Positions 1 to 9,451 of a stretch of 64,000 bases of DNA are shown piece after piece. The DNA is taken from assembly GCA_963843455.1 (NCBI GenBank), contig CAWJKE010000008.1:248001-312000 (forward strand), in the 5' to 3' direction. Source of the DNA: CAIQPS01 sp963843455 (lineage in GTDB: Bacteria > Actinomycetota > Thermoleophilia > RBG-16-64-13). The translations under genes and the position numbers were made by a program. Under the pieces are notes generated by a model that searched no databases, was not told the origin of the DNA, and saw only the letters and a list, made by a program, of their open reading frames with translations. Every line of letters starts with the position of its first letter. The first letter of the stretch is position 1.

Positions 1-68
1 AGAGTCTGGGCTCGCCGACCGGTTGCGATCGTGACGAGCGCGCAGTCCTTGATCGCAAAATCGACCAT
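1..68 (-). CDS. DUF5752-like protein, 5' end only
   Basis: Only the first 22 codons are present; the gene runs off the left edge. The start ATG is preceded by a good Shine-Dalgarno (AGGAGG, 76-81) seven bases upstream. The visible N-terminus, MVDFAIKDCALVTIATGRRA, resembles from memory the start of DUF5752 proteins, which are often found beside trehalose or glycogen genes. That fits the otsB remnant just upstream on the same strand. The function of DUF5752 is not known. Absent from long-ORF lists because it is truncated by the window. Confidence 0.45.
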   Translation of the reverse strand, partial: MVDFAIKDCALVTIATGRRAQT

Positions 69-130
69 CGCAGGACCTCCTGCAGCCGAAATCGGCTCGA
101 GTGACTATTGTACTCGAAGACTCGCCGCCT

Positions 131-507
131 CTAGCCACCTGACACGAACGTCTCCAGGAAGAGCGCGGTCTCGTCGCTGTCCGGTAGCCAGTAGTGCGCC
201 CAGGTGGGCCGGTCCGGAATGCCGACCACCACGTTCACCCCCAACCCTCGGTCGCCCCGAACACGTACTCGTCGGTCAGATCGTCACCCAAGCAGATCGG
301 ACAGCCGTTCTGCGGATCCCTTGCCAACCGCTCCGGAAGCCAGGTGATGGCCCGCCCTTTGTTCCATAGCCCCGGAAGGCGCAGTTCGCATGCCATCTTG
401 CCTCGGGTGAGGTGCAGCGAGGGGAACCTCTCCGCCACGTCTCTAACGGAATGCTCGACCAAAGGCCGCTCCTTGCCAGCCACCAGACGGCTTGCGGTCT
501 TTAGTGC
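131..507 (-). pseudogene. otsB: Trehalose-6-phosphate phosphatase (otsB) C-terminal fragment, frameshifted
   Basis: The reverse strand encodes the C-terminal third of an OtsB-type HAD phosphatase (trehalose-6-P to trehalose). Visible motifs are LTRGKMACELR, the KGRAITWL helix and the HAD metal-binding motif GDDLTDE. The frame then hits a stop in ATEGWG (about 235), but a one-base shift restores VNVVVGIPDRPTWAHYWLP and a C-terminal tail ending at the TAG at 131-133. Upstream (above about 507) homology stops abruptly with no start codon, so the N-terminal cap and first HAD motif are absent. It is therefore a 5'-truncated remnant, not just a sequencing shift. It sits upstream of the DUF5752-like gene on the same strand, a plausible old trehalose operon. 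Confidence 0.6.
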
Positions 508-727
508 GTGCGAAGGCTCTTGACCCGAGGGTAGCAGGTTCGAACCCGCCCTCGTCGTCCTGAATCATTCTAAACCCCGCATGCCGGGCATTCAGGAGAA
601 CTTCAGACGGCTGGCGCCATAATGAACTGTCTGTTCTTGTAGCACGCTGCACCGCGGCTCACCCCGGTGGACGGAGCTGTAATCACCCACCGCCTCGCTG
701 CCTTGGCTCCGGGAAAGGAAAGAAGTG

Positions 728-1003
728 ATGACTGTTCTGGAAACCATGAACCGTCTCGAAGGGGACTTCCTTCGCGGCGTCTACGAGTTGGCGGGTAGGA
801 GGGCAAAGAGCGCCATTTCCTTTGCGGAGGTTCGAAGGAAACTCGGCCATTCGGAGGACGAGGCGGAGCGGGCGTGTGAATTTTGGGCCGACCGAGGGAT
901 AGTCGAATGGACGACCCTGGGTCACATCGCCCTCACCTACGTGGGGCTGCGGCGAGCAGAGCGTTTGGCAGAGCGGGGGTGGCGCCCCCACATTCCGTTC
1001 TGA
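728..1003 (+). CDS. Small winged-helix DNA-binding-like protein
   Basis: A 91-residue protein starting at ATG 728 (a GTG three bases earlier is also possible) behind a purine-rich GGAAAGGAAAG ribosome site. The order helix, helix, SFAEVRRKLGHSEDEAERACEFWADRG, then a short strand pair VEWTTLGHIALTYVG looks like a compact winged helix-turn-helix, where the first segment would read DNA. No other domain fits in this length. It stands alone, with no partner gene in close spacing. I do not recognise a specific family; the assignment to wHTH is by pattern only. Confidence 0.5.
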   Translation: MTVLETMNRLEGDFLRGVYELAGRRAKSAISFAEVRRKLGHSEDEAERACEFWADRGIVEWTTLGHIALTYVGLRRAERLAERGWRPHIPF

Positions 1004-1260
1004 GATCCGCTAGCCGGACGACCGGGTCGCGAGGGCGCATCGGGGGTCGGGCAACTGGGGCGAGCCGTTCCGTGACATACGACGAGGTGTAGCAGGACGC
1101 CTGCGAGAAGTCACGAGGCTCGACCACGTCCCGCGTGGCGGAACGACTGACGGTCAATCAGTGGGCCCGTGGGCTGGCGCCCGGACGATGGGGTGGACTG
1201 CCGCGGAGTGCCCCGAGGACTGAGCCGGAAAGTCGTGGGCTTGATTATGGTCGTCCTCTA

Positions 1261-1280
1261 GCGTACGCTTTACCGTACGC
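1261..1280. promoter_or_regulatory. Palindromic operator upstream of yefM-yoeB
   Basis: Inverted repeat GCGTACG-CTTTAC-CGTACGC (arms 1261-1267 and 1274-1280) lies directly upstream of the AAGGAGG ribosome site (1283-1289). YefM-type antitoxins bind such palindromes to autorepress their operon, so this is the likely operator. Seen: the palindrome and its position. Inferred: its function. Confidence 0.6.
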
Positions 1281-1297
1281 ATAAGGAGGTAATCACC

Positions 1298-1540
1298 GTG
1301 ACAGCAATCAGCGCGACCGAAGCTCGTAAGCGACTCTACAAGCTTCTTGATGAAGTATCCGACTCCCACGATCCCATTGAGATCACGGGACCGCGCAGCA
1401 GCGCTGTGCTGGTTTCGGAAGAGGACTGGCGTGCCGTCCAGGAGACGCTTCACCTGGTCTCGATCCCCGGCATGCGGGAGTCCATTCTCAAGGGCATGGC
1501 CACACCGGTGGGTGAGCTCCAAGACGAGTTGGACTGGTGA
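1298..1540 (+). CDS. yefM: YefM/Phd-family antitoxin
   Basis: 80-residue type II antitoxin starting at GTG 1298, ten bases after AAGGAGG. The N-terminal half (MTAISATEARKRLYKLLDEV ... PIEITGPRSSAVLVSEEDW) is the Phd/YefM fold, which dimerises and binds DNA; the acidic C-terminus (about 50-80) is the part that normally wraps and neutralises the toxin. Its stop overlaps the toxin start by four bases (GTGA), the usual translational coupling. The palindrome just upstream fits autoregulation. Length and order match the family well. Confidence 0.88.
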   Translation: MTAISATEARKRLYKLLDEVSDSHDPIEITGPRSSAVLVSEEDWRAVQETLHLVSIPGMRESILKGMATPVGELQDELDW

Positions 1541-1800
1541 GCTGGCGGATCCTCTACACGAAGCAGGCCCAGAAAGACGCCAAGCGCCTCGCCTCTTCCG
1601 GGCTCAAAGAGAAGACCCAAGGGCTGCTTCGGCTGCTGGAAGAGGACCCCCTCCAGTCGCCGCCACCTTACGAGAAGCTGGTCGGAGACTTGAGTGGCGC
1701 CTACTCCCGACGCATCAACATCCAGCACCGCCTGGTCTACCAAGTGCTGGAAGACGAACAGGTCGTTAAGGTGCTGAGGATGTGGACGCACTACGACTGA
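1537..1800 (+). CDS. yoeB: YoeB-type mRNA-cleaving toxin
   Basis: 87-residue RelE-superfamily ribonuclease toxin of the YoeB branch, expected to cut mRNA on the ribosome. Family signatures include the start SWRILYTKQAQKDAKRL, the central PPYEKLVGDLSGAYSRRINIQHRLVYQV with the conserved SRRIN..HRLVY segment, and the C-terminal RMWTHYD, which matches the catalytic RxxTHY end of YoeB. The start is the GTG inside the antitoxin stop. Full family length and no broken motifs, so probably functional. Confidence 0.9.
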   Translation: MSWRILYTKQAQKDAKRLASSGLKEKTQGLLRLLEEDPLQSPPPYEKLVGDLSGAYSRRINIQHRLVYQVLEDEQVVKVLRMWTHYD

Positions 1801-2351
1801 TAACTTGTCAGTGGGTTTGGGGCTGAGCCCAAACACTTTGCCGTGCAGTCCATCTGGCACGATAGAAGTACGGTGCGGCCATGAGCGGGGTCGCAGACAA
1901 GAGACACCATGTTGGTCGTAGGGGAGCTACCCGAGCGCACGTAAAAAGAGCCCCAAGTGGACTCGCTTTTCATCTGCCATTTGGATCCTACTTCGCCCGC
2001 CTGTTGTGCTTAGACCCTAGTAGTTTTTCGCGTGCGCGGCGGACTCACGTAGTTCCTCAGATGTTGCGTCTGAGCTCTTGGGGCTCTGGCTCCCGTATTC
2101 GCTTTTTCTCCACCGTTTCCTGCTAGGCATTCGCCTGCTAAGCAGCCGGATCTTAGATGAGCGGCCAGAGAACGGCCAAGCCGAGAAACGCTAGCCTGCG
2201 ACAGGTCGCCCGCTGACTGTCCGTCAGTGGCTTGAGAGCGACGACTGCTCAGCATTTGTCAGAAACAATATTCAGCGCATCGGGCCTTCTGGCGCACCTG
2301 GGATACCATATCTACATCGCCCATACCCATAAGTTGAAGGGAACGGCAGCC
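1801..2351. other. Intergenic stretch without a supported gene; one hairpin
   Basis: No reading frame here looks coding. A hairpin with 7-bp arms GTTTGGG/CCCAAAC (1815-1821 and 1828-1834) follows yoeB by 14 bases and could attenuate or end transcription, though no T-run follows it. The rest up to the hicB-like start shows nothing I can name. Confidence 0.4.
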
Positions 2352-2504
2352 ATGAAGTTTCTCGTAACGGTAGATAGAGACGAGGATGGGGTTTGGATCG
2401 CGGAGTGTCCGGCCATTCCTGGCTGCGTGAGTCAGGGTGAGTCCCGAGAGGAGGTTCTCGCCAACGTTCAGGAGGCCATCGTCCTCTGTCTGGAGGTTCG
2501 CTGA
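2352..2504 (+). pseudogene. HicB-like antitoxin, truncated at a repeat boundary
   Basis: 50 codons from ATG 2352 behind GAAGGGAACG. The sequence MKFLVTVDRDEDGVWIAECP, then IPGCVSQGESREEVLANVQEAI, is the HicB partial-RNase-H fold. HicB proteins normally continue past this helix (often into a DNA-binding tail); here the frame ends at CLEVR, three bases before the start of a dispersed repeat (2507). No HicA toxin gene is visible on either side. Some short HicB-like proteins are real stand-alone genes, but the coincidence of stop and repeat edge favours truncation. Confidence 0.6.
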
Positions 2505-2506
2505 TG

Positions 2507-2870
2507 TTGTATCAGTGAGCCCCGGCAGGGAATGAGAGGGGCCGCCTCTGTCCATCTAGTGGCCCGGATGGCCAATCGGACTGGAGTGAAGATCCGAAGC
2601 TACACAATCCGCTCGCTTACCATCCGCTTATCTGCTTCAGGGATGTCGCTGCTTTGCAGGTAGGGTTCACTCACTCGTGATGAGCAGACCTCGGATTTTG
2701 TCTTCCGAACCTCTTAAGACCCGAAGGAGCTGCGCACCGGGAAGGCCGATCACTCAGAGCATCCTTGCAGCCTGTTAGTTTTGAAGAAGATCTGGCTAGC
2801 CGCGCCACGGCAGAGGGTCCCAGGACGTTTGCGAAGCGTTTGCAGGTCTCAGAACCATCCAGCAATACGG
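2507..2870. repeat. Dispersed repeat, copy A (direct repeat of 38379-38745)
   Basis: The block 2507-2700 aligns without gaps to 38379-38572 with about 16 mismatches in 190 positions by my own count. Similarity weakens but continues to about 2870. The weaker part encodes, on the reverse strand, a degenerate peptide ending LLRVLRGSEDKIRGLLITSE that matches HLRVMRRAEDQIQGLLITSE of the other copy, but copy A has an in-frame stop further upstream. The strongly conserved part lies downstream of that stop codon. I do not recognise the element family; it behaves like the end of a mobile or repeated element. Confidence 0.75.
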
Positions 2871-3048
2871 CCTATTGCGCAGCGACGATCGGATTGTATA
2901 TCCGATGTTCGTTCATCGCACTAGCCACCTGGGGAACCGGTCGACCCGAAGGCGCGCCGCCCGGCTCTTCCCCGCGAAACGGCCTCGAGGCTGTCACGTA
3001 TTTGTTCGAAGACTCGGAGCATGAAGCGGGCTCCACGGAGGAGTCAGT

Positions 3049-3829
3049 CTATTTCGCCACGATTCCCCCGTCGACCACGATCAGATCCCCGCACATGTAG
3101 CTCGACGCGCTGGAGGCCAGCAGAATGGCCAAACCCTTCAGTTCCGACGGCATGCCTATCCGTCCCATCGGGATCCACTCTGACGTCTTCTCCAGGAACT
3201 CGGCGTTCACGGAGACGTTTTTGCCGATGTTCGTCTTTATGAAGCCGGGGCAGATCGCGTTCACGTTTATGCCGTAGGGGGCGTAGCAAAGTCCCATTTC
3301 CCGCGTGAGGTTGACGAGGGCGCCCTTTGCCGCGTTGTAGGCGGGGGACGGCCACAGGTTCGACGAGCCGGCCAGGCCCCAGACTGAAGCGATGTTGATT
3401 ATCTTTCCTGTTCGACGCGGCACCATGACCTTGAGGACTTCGCGCGCACAGTAGAAGGCGCCGTGAAGGTCGATGTCGATCAGCTTCTTCCAGTCTTCGG
3501 TAGCGAGCTCGTGAACCGGGCAGGGCGCGGCGCCTATCCCAGCGTTGTTGAACAAGATGTCGATCGTGCCGAACGCGTCCACGGTATCGACCACCATCTG
3601 ACTGACCTGCTTCTCATCCGCCACGTCGCAACGGATAGCTATGGCCTTCCGCCCAAGGGCATTGACGGCACGGACGGTATCGGATAGGCCCTCCATGTCG
3701 ATGTCCGCGCACGCGACATCGGCTCCAGCCTCAGCCATGGCCTCGGCGAACATGAAACCGAGCCCACTGGCAGCACCGGTGACGAGAGCTACCTTATCGC
3801 GGCACGAAAAGATCGTCTTCCAAGCTCAT
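3049..3829 (-). CDS. Short-chain dehydrogenase/reductase (SDR), one frameshift
   Basis: Classical SDR of about 260 residues for NAD(P)-linked oxidation of an alcohol or reduction of a ketone. The start ATG (3829) follows AGGAGG; a one-base shift near 3802 separates MSLEDDLF from CRDKVALVTGAASGLGFMFAEA, which holds the TGxxxGLG nucleotide site. Further on are the ADID segment, NNAG, the catalytic S..YNAAK, and CPGFIKTNI, ending in the usual DGG tail. It is read opposite to the neighbouring operons, with repeat copy A downstream and the inverted-repeat-flanked Fic gene upstream, so its role in the catabolic cluster is uncertain. Confidence 0.85.
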
Positions 3830-3998
3830 CTAGTACCTCCTGATCGCTCCTTGGACTCGGGGCCGAGAGGACGCGGCCGCCGGCACGGAAAGGCGGCGTT
3901 CTCCACCTGACGCCAACGGCTAGGTGTGTGTCGCATGGTGACGAATCTGACGGGACGACATCCACGAGATACTCATCTCTTGCATGGTGACGCCCGGG

Positions 3999-5621
3999 TA
4001 CTGTCTAGTCAATATGGCAAGAATTGATAGGATAATGTCGTCGCGTGTTCCGACTTTGTATCGACCGCGTGTAGCGTTGCTCATCTCCGCCGGGACCGAC
4101 GTGCCACAGCGATATCATCCTCTGTGGCAGCCGCGGGGTTGTCCATCTGCCGTAGAAGTGCTTTCTCGAAAGGACAAGGGGGTCGCCGGAGATGCCAGTC
4201 GAGCAGGGTAGTCTGTTCCAGGTTCTGAGCAGCCATGAGATGCATGGGTTGCTCCGCCGTTCCCGGCGAGAGTGCCTGTTGCATGAGGAGTTTCTGACCA
4301 TGCCGCGGCCGTCGGGTTGGAGCCCCGACGAGACCTGGAAGTTGCTCAAGGCCATCCGGCGTGAGTACTCGATCGAGACTCCGATACCCTCACCGCAGGG
4401 CTATCGGCTTTGCTACTTCCTGCATCAGGACCTGCTCAACCGGCTTAATGACTTCGAGCGCTACTGCCGACCTGAGTCAGACCTGTATCGTCAGCTCGCC
4501 GACCGGAAGGGCCAACCTTTTCTGGTCAAGATCGATATCGAGGAAGCCATCGCCACGAGCAGAGTCGATGGGGTGAGCCTTCCTTACCGTCAGGCGGAGA
4601 GCGTGATCCGTCTCGATCGAAAGCCACGCGACGGGGGGGAGAGAGTAATCGCCAACACCTACCGGGCGATGGCCGACATCGGCGCCTACGTCAACGAGCG
4701 GTTCAGTCCCGAGCTGCTAAGGGAGTTTTACGACCAGATCACCGAGGGGGTGGACCCGTCGACCATAGCGCGTGGGCCCGTGCGATATCCCTTGGAACCA
4801 GAGGGAGTATCGCCAGCTTTCAGCCTTGCATCCCGACCGGCATATCGAGGACATTTGCGCCTACGCCAACCATGAGATCGGCGACCCCGACGAACACCCC
4901 GCGATACGCGCGTTCGTGGTGAGAGGCGAGATGCGACGCTGGCTTCCGCTGCCCGACTGGAACGGAAACGTGGCCTCGCTGCTCTACAGGCTCTACTGCC
5001 TAAAACATCAGTACCCGGTGCTTGCCTATCTACCGCTCTCGCGGGCCCTGATCGACTGGGAGGAAGGTGTAATCGGGCCTCCGCATGTTCTCACCGGGGA
5101 GCTTCCGCACCAGTACGTGGACGAGAACGGAGACGAAGATCATACGCCGGCCGTCACTCTTGTCCTACAGCTCGCTCATCACGAATTGCTGGCGCTCCTC
5201 AACTACACGAGGCTCAGAAAGCAGACGGACGAGCGAATGCTCGCGGCACTGCAGAACGACCGTTCGCTCAATCACCGGCAGAGGAGCATTCTCAGCCGGG
5301 CTGTACGACATCCCGACGCGGAGTTCGGCATTCGCTATCACCGCTCGAACCACCACATCGCATACGCCACCGCGAGGGCGGATCTGCTCGCGCTGGTCGA
5401 CAAGGGGTACCTCGTCCAGCAGCTGCGGCAGAAGGCTTTCGTGTTCCGCCCCCACCGTGATCTGCAGACTCGCTTGCGGGTCGAGGAAGACCACTGAGAG
5501 GGAGACATCGGCGAAGTCCACCTATGGTCATCTACGGCTATCGTCGGGGTTGTGAGCCATTGCATCCAGAGACGCTTGCCCAGGTTATCCTATCAGTTCT
5601 TGCCATATTGACTAGTTAGTA
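3999..5621. mobile_element. Putative non-autonomous element: 37-bp inverted repeats around a Fic-like gene
   Basis: Left end 3999-4035 and right end 5585-5621 are inverted copies of each other, matching at 34 of 37 positions (core CTAGTCAATATGGCAAGAA). They enclose exactly one gene, the Fic-like protein at 4300-5497, in a unit of about 1.6 kb. No transposase is inside, so if mobile it would need help in trans. No clear target duplication is visible outside the ends. An alternative is that the paired repeats are regulatory or a chance fold-back, but a 37-bp match 1.6 kb apart is not expected by chance. Confidence 0.6.
4300..5497 (+). CDS. Fic-fold protein with degenerate active-site motif, frameshifted
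   Basis: About 400 residues in two frames with one shift near 4770-4810. Start at ATG 4300 after GAGGAG (an in-frame ATG at 4192 is the alternative). The N-terminal half carries a segment like the Fic self-inhibitory helix region (IEEAIATSRVDG) and a helix pair before the active site. The core reads HPAIRAF ... LPLPDWNGNVASLL where active Fic AMP-transferases have HPFxDGNGRxxRLL: the catalytic His is Leu and the Arg is Asn. The C-terminus (YATARADLLALVDKGYL) looks like the winged helix common in Fic regulators. Likely non-catalytic or using another chemistry. Enclosed by inverted repeats. Confidence 0.65.
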
Positions 5622-5729
5622 CCTCGGTGTCATCATGCGAGTTCGGCCCGTAGTGCGGGACGCCGTTCGGTGAATTGGCATGGGGCTCGGGTCTACTTTT
5701 GAAGACCATTGCTCCGGAGGGGAACAAGG

Positions 5730-6604
5730 ATGGCGGCTACATGGCTCCAGCTCTCGGTGACAGGCATAACCATGGGGTCGATTTACTCCCTCATCGGCCT
5801 GGGGTATGTGACGATCTACCGCACGTCGCGGCTGATAAACATGGCGCAGGGCGCCTTTGTCATGATGGGCGGCTACCTCATGTATACCTTTTTCACGCAG
5901 GCGGGGATCCCCTACTGGCCTTCCGCGATATTGGCGGTGGTCGCCGTGGTGTCATATCTGTGGTCATGTACATCGCCATCCTGAAGTGGATCAAGTCTTT
6001 CGTCAACGTGGTACTTGCAACCATCGCTTTCCTGCTGCTGTTCGAAGGCATCGCGCTGGTGGAGTGGGGACCCTACGGCAAGTCGGTTCCGCCCTTTATC
6101 GATGCGGGCTTCTTGCATTTCGGGGGAGTGGGCGTCGATCCGCAGAGCCTGTGGGTCGTAGGTCTCATGATCGTGCTTACCCTTGGTCTCCACTTCCTGG
6201 GCACGCGGACTCGGGTGGGAAAGAAGATGACGGCCACCGCAACGGAGCCGGTCGCGGCGCGCATGTGCGGTGTATCCACAAACAAGATGGTAGTCCTGGC
6301 TTTTGCGATCTCAGCCTGCATCGGGGCAATCGGGGGGATCGCGCTTGCCCCGCTGATACCCATAACCTACCAGTCTGGAGGGCTTTTTGGTCTGGTCGGC
6401 ATGGTGGGCGCGATCTTGGGAGGCTGGGGATCCAGCATGGGCGCCCTGGTCGGTGGGCTGGCGATTGGGATCATCCAGTCGCTGGTGACCGGCGTGTTGC
6501 CCGGTGGGTGGCAAACGGCGATCGCCTTTGGCGTTCTCATCGTGATCCTGTACTTCCGCCCGCAAGGGCTGCTCGGTACCACGATGACGGAAGGTGAGGT
6601 CTGA
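5730..6604 (+). CDS. livH: Liv-type ABC importer, permease LivH (one frameshift)
   Basis: Inner-membrane permease of the branched-chain amino acid (HAAT) ABC family, about 290 residues, with eight or so hydrophobic segments. Start ATG 5730 follows CCGGAGGGGAAC. Recognisable LivH stretches are GSIYSLIGLGYVTIYRTSRLINMAQGAF, the cytoplasmic loop EPVAARMCGVSTNKM with the EAA-like GVS, and the end LYFRPQGLLG. A shift near 5950 separates VVAVV from VISVVMYI. Its stop overlaps the livM start. HAAT importers also carry aromatic acids, amides and urea, so the substrate is open. Confidence 0.85.
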
Positions 6605-7731
6605 TGGGACCGGCAAGGACCAGACGAGGCCCCGTCTCGGCCCTCGCGATCGTCTCTACACCGCTCTTCTCGATCGGCGAGCGATCATCGCAAAGGTGAT
6701 CGTGGTGTTGGCTCTGCTTGTTTGGCCTCTTGTCTCCAAGGACCAGTATGCGATAACCGTCATGAACCACGGCCGGCATATTCGCGCTCCTGACCATCGG
6801 TGTGACAGTCATCCTGGGGCAGGCCGGCCAGCTCTCCTTCGGCCATTCTGCCTTCTATGGGATAGGAGCCTATGTCTGCGGCCTGATGGCGTCGAAGACG
6901 AATGTGCCGACTCTCCTCTGCCTGGTGGCGGGCACCGTCACCCCCGGCATAGTCGCCTGGATCATTGGGAGGCCGGTCCTGAAGCTGCGTTACTTCTACC
7001 TGGTGTTGGCGACGATAGGCTTGGGGACAGATCTTTGTTGTGGTCGTGACGCCGGGTGAGTTTCACCGGGGGTCTGATCGGCTTCTCCCGAATCCCGACT
7101 CTCGGGATCCGTGGGAACGCGGTTCGACAGCTTGTTCAGCCAGTACTACTTGATCTGGATCATCGTCATCGTCGTGTTGGTGTTGCTGGATCGCGGGCTC
7201 AAGTATCGCTTCGGCCGGACCCTGCGGGCGTTGGCCACCAGCGAGATCGCGTCGTCGAGTCTGGGAATCCGGACCGCCAATTGGAAACTCTTGGCTTTCG
7301 TGGTAAGCGCAGTCATCTGCGGTCTTGCCGGCTGCCTTCTGGGCTTCGTCACCAACGCGGTGAGCCCCATCTCGTTCCAGTTCGCGGCTTCTATCTTGCC
7401 CATAATCATGATGCTCGTTGGCGGAACCGATAGCGTTTGGGGAGCGGTTGATCGGTGCCGTCCTGATGACGTGGGTGCTCAATACCCTTGGCGCCATCCA
7501 GCAGTACAGCGGCATAGCCTACCCGGCATCATGATCCTGCTGCTCCTCTTTCTTCCGGCGGGGATCTTGGGGTTTGTTCGGCCGGACTCCACGTCGCGTC
7601 TGGACTTCTCTCAGGAACAGCATAGTCACGAAGGAACGGAGGCCGGGAGAGAGGAGGCGCTGGAGACTGGCCGAGGGTTGCGACGTGACGAGTGGCACCG
7701 CAGACGGTTGTCGTACGCCGGGAACCGGTAG
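6604..7731 (+). CDS. livM: Liv-type ABC importer, permease LivM (several frameshifts)
   Basis: Second permease of the importer. Pieces in successive frames reconstruct LivM: a first helix around VIVVLALLVWPLVSKDQY, then TIGVTVILGQAGQLSFGHSAF and YGIGAYVCGLMA (the classic LivM GQxSxGHxAFxGIGAY motif), GLIGFSRIP, the EAA-like TSEIASSSLGIRTANWKLLAF, VGGTDSVWGA and the end LPAGILGF. At least four shifts fall near 6640, 6780, 7040-7100 and 7440. No piece has lost its motifs, which argues for sequence error rather than decay. The 3' end is uncertain and overlaps livG. Confidence 0.75.
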
Positions 7732-8620
7732 GCCAAACCGGGCCTCCATTGCTGCGCATCGAGGGTCTGTCGGTGATGTTCGGTGGTCTGAAGGCGTTGG
7801 ACGAAGTGTCGTTCGACGTCGCTCGAGGGCAGCATCACTGCTCTCATCGGGCCGAACGGGGCAGGCAAGACGACGCTCTTCAACGCCGTAAGCCGGCAAC
7901 AGGCGCTGACCGCCGGCAGGATATCGCTGGGCGAGACGGATCTGGTCGTGCTCGCTCCGGCTGACGCCGCGCGCCAGGGGATGGCCAGGACTTTCCAGAA
8001 CCTGCGCATCTTCGAGAACATGAGCGTGCTCGAGAACGTCCTCGCGGGGTGCCACCGGCACGAAAGGTCCGGCTTCTGGTCTTGCTGTCTGGGCCTCGGT
8101 CGCCAGCGGGCAGAGGAGCGTCGCTCTCGGCAGACGGCCATGGAGGTGCTCGCGCTGGTGGGGCTGGACGAGCAGTGCGATAGGCCGGCCACCAGTCTGC
8201 CGTACGGTCAGCGCCGTTTGGTCGAGATAGCCCGGGCGCTCGCCTCGAAACCCCGCCTCCTGATGCTCGACGAGCCGGCCGCTGGGATGAACGCGGCCGA
8301 GCGCGTCGATCTGGTGGAGAAGATAGCCACCATCCGCGTCCTCCGGTATCACCGTCCTGCTCGTGGAGCACGACATCAACCTGGTGATGGGAATCTCGGA
8401 TTCCGTGAACGTTCTCAACTACGGGGAACTCATCGCGAGCGGCTCGGCGGAGGAGGTACGGCACGACCCCCGCGTGATAGAGGCCTATCTTGGGGCCGAG
8501 TGGACGGGAGACGCCGCTCGCGCGGTCGCGGAAGAGGCCGAAGCGACGGTGAAGAAGACGCACTGGTGGTCGAGAATCTTGTCACCTTCTACGGGTCCAT
8601 CCAGGCGCTTCATGGAGTGA
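7692..8620 (+). CDS. livG: Liv-type ABC importer, ATPase LivG (frameshifted)
   Basis: Cytoplasmic ATPase that drives the importer. Start taken at GTG 7692. Motifs in order: LLRIEGLSVMFGGLKALDEVSFDV, Walker A GPNGAGKTT, Q-loop region MARTFQNLRIFENMSVLENVL (typical of LivG), signature LPYGQRRLVEIARAL, Walker B LLMLDEPAAGM, and the switch His in LLVEHDINLVM. Shifts lie near 7830 (an extra G in a GGG run) and near 8340. The signature starts LPYGQ rather than LSGGQ, normal for LivG. The C-terminal end is uncertain because it overlaps livF. Confidence 0.85.
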
Positions 8621-9265
8621 GTCTGAGGGTCCCGAAGGGAGAGGTAGTCGCCGTGCTGGGGGCGAACGGGGCCGGCAAGAGCACACTTCTGCATACGATC
8701 GGAGGGTTACTTCGGCCCAGCGCCGGCACCATCACTCACGACGGGCAAAACATCACCTCGATGCCGGCGGAGCGGGTCGTCGCGGGGCATCTGCCAGGTG
8801 CCGGAGGGTCGCCGGCTGTTCCCCACGTTGTCCGTAGAGGACAACCTGCTGATCGGCGCATCCGGAAAACGGGATTGGCGCAAGGGCTTCGACGACGATC
8901 TGGCCTACGTCTACGATCTGTTCCCGGTCTTGTATGAACGACGCAAGCAGATGGCGAAGACTCTGTCGGGCGGGGAGCAGCAGATGGTGGCCATCGGCCG
9001 CGCGCTCATGGGCCACCCCAGCCTCCTGTTGCTGGATGAGCCCTCGATGGGTCTGGCCCCCTTGCTCGTGAAAGACGTATACGAAGCGCTGGCCAAGCTG
9101 AACGAGCAGGGGATGACGATGCTTCTCGTCGAGCAGAGCGCGGAGATGGCTCTGTCTCTTGCGCACCGCGTCGTGTGTATGCGAACGGGTAGCGTGGTGC
9201 TCTCCGGCACAGTGGACGAGGTCCGGGATGATCCTCGCCTGCACGACGTCTACTTGGGTCGGTAG
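8549..9265 (+). CDS. livF: Liv-type ABC importer, ATPase LivF (one or two frameshifts)
   Basis: Second ATPase of the importer, about 238 residues. It opens with ALVVENLVTFYGSIQALHGVSL, has Walker A GANGAGKST, then after a shift near 8790 CQVPEGRRLFPTLSVEDNL (the LivF hallmark VPEGRxxFPxLTVEDNL), signature LSGGEQQMVAIGRAL, Walker B LLLLDEPSMGLAP and LVEQSAEMAL. The start is uncertain: GTG 8549 needs a one-base correction, GTG 8566 does not. It ends at 9265 with the expected YLGR. Confidence 0.87.
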
Positions 9266-9451
9266 GTAGGCTGGCAACGGGGCCGTGGAGGCGGCCCGAC
9301 AGCGGGGGCGAGGGCCGCCACCGGCAGCGTAGATTCGAGAGGAAAGGGGGTAATGGACAGTCGGAAAGGATGGAAGGGCATAGCAGCAGTGAGAAGACTC
9401 CAACGAGACAACCTTCGGACGAGCGGATCGCTCAGAGGAAGGAGGCAGTAG

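Noticed and set aside
519..557. Possible intact tRNA gene
   Set aside because: T-loop TTCGAAC is present, but the T-stem has two mismatches and no matching 5' acceptor strand lies upstream. Kept only as a possible remnant.
1881..2255. Short ORFs on both strands between yoeB and hicB
   Set aside because: No ribosome sites, no recognisable composition or family, and they overlap each other.
9353..9451. 32-codon leader peptide before the binding protein
   Set aside because: Open frame from ATG 9353 lacks a regulatory codon run or terminator alternative; the region is in the error-rich half.
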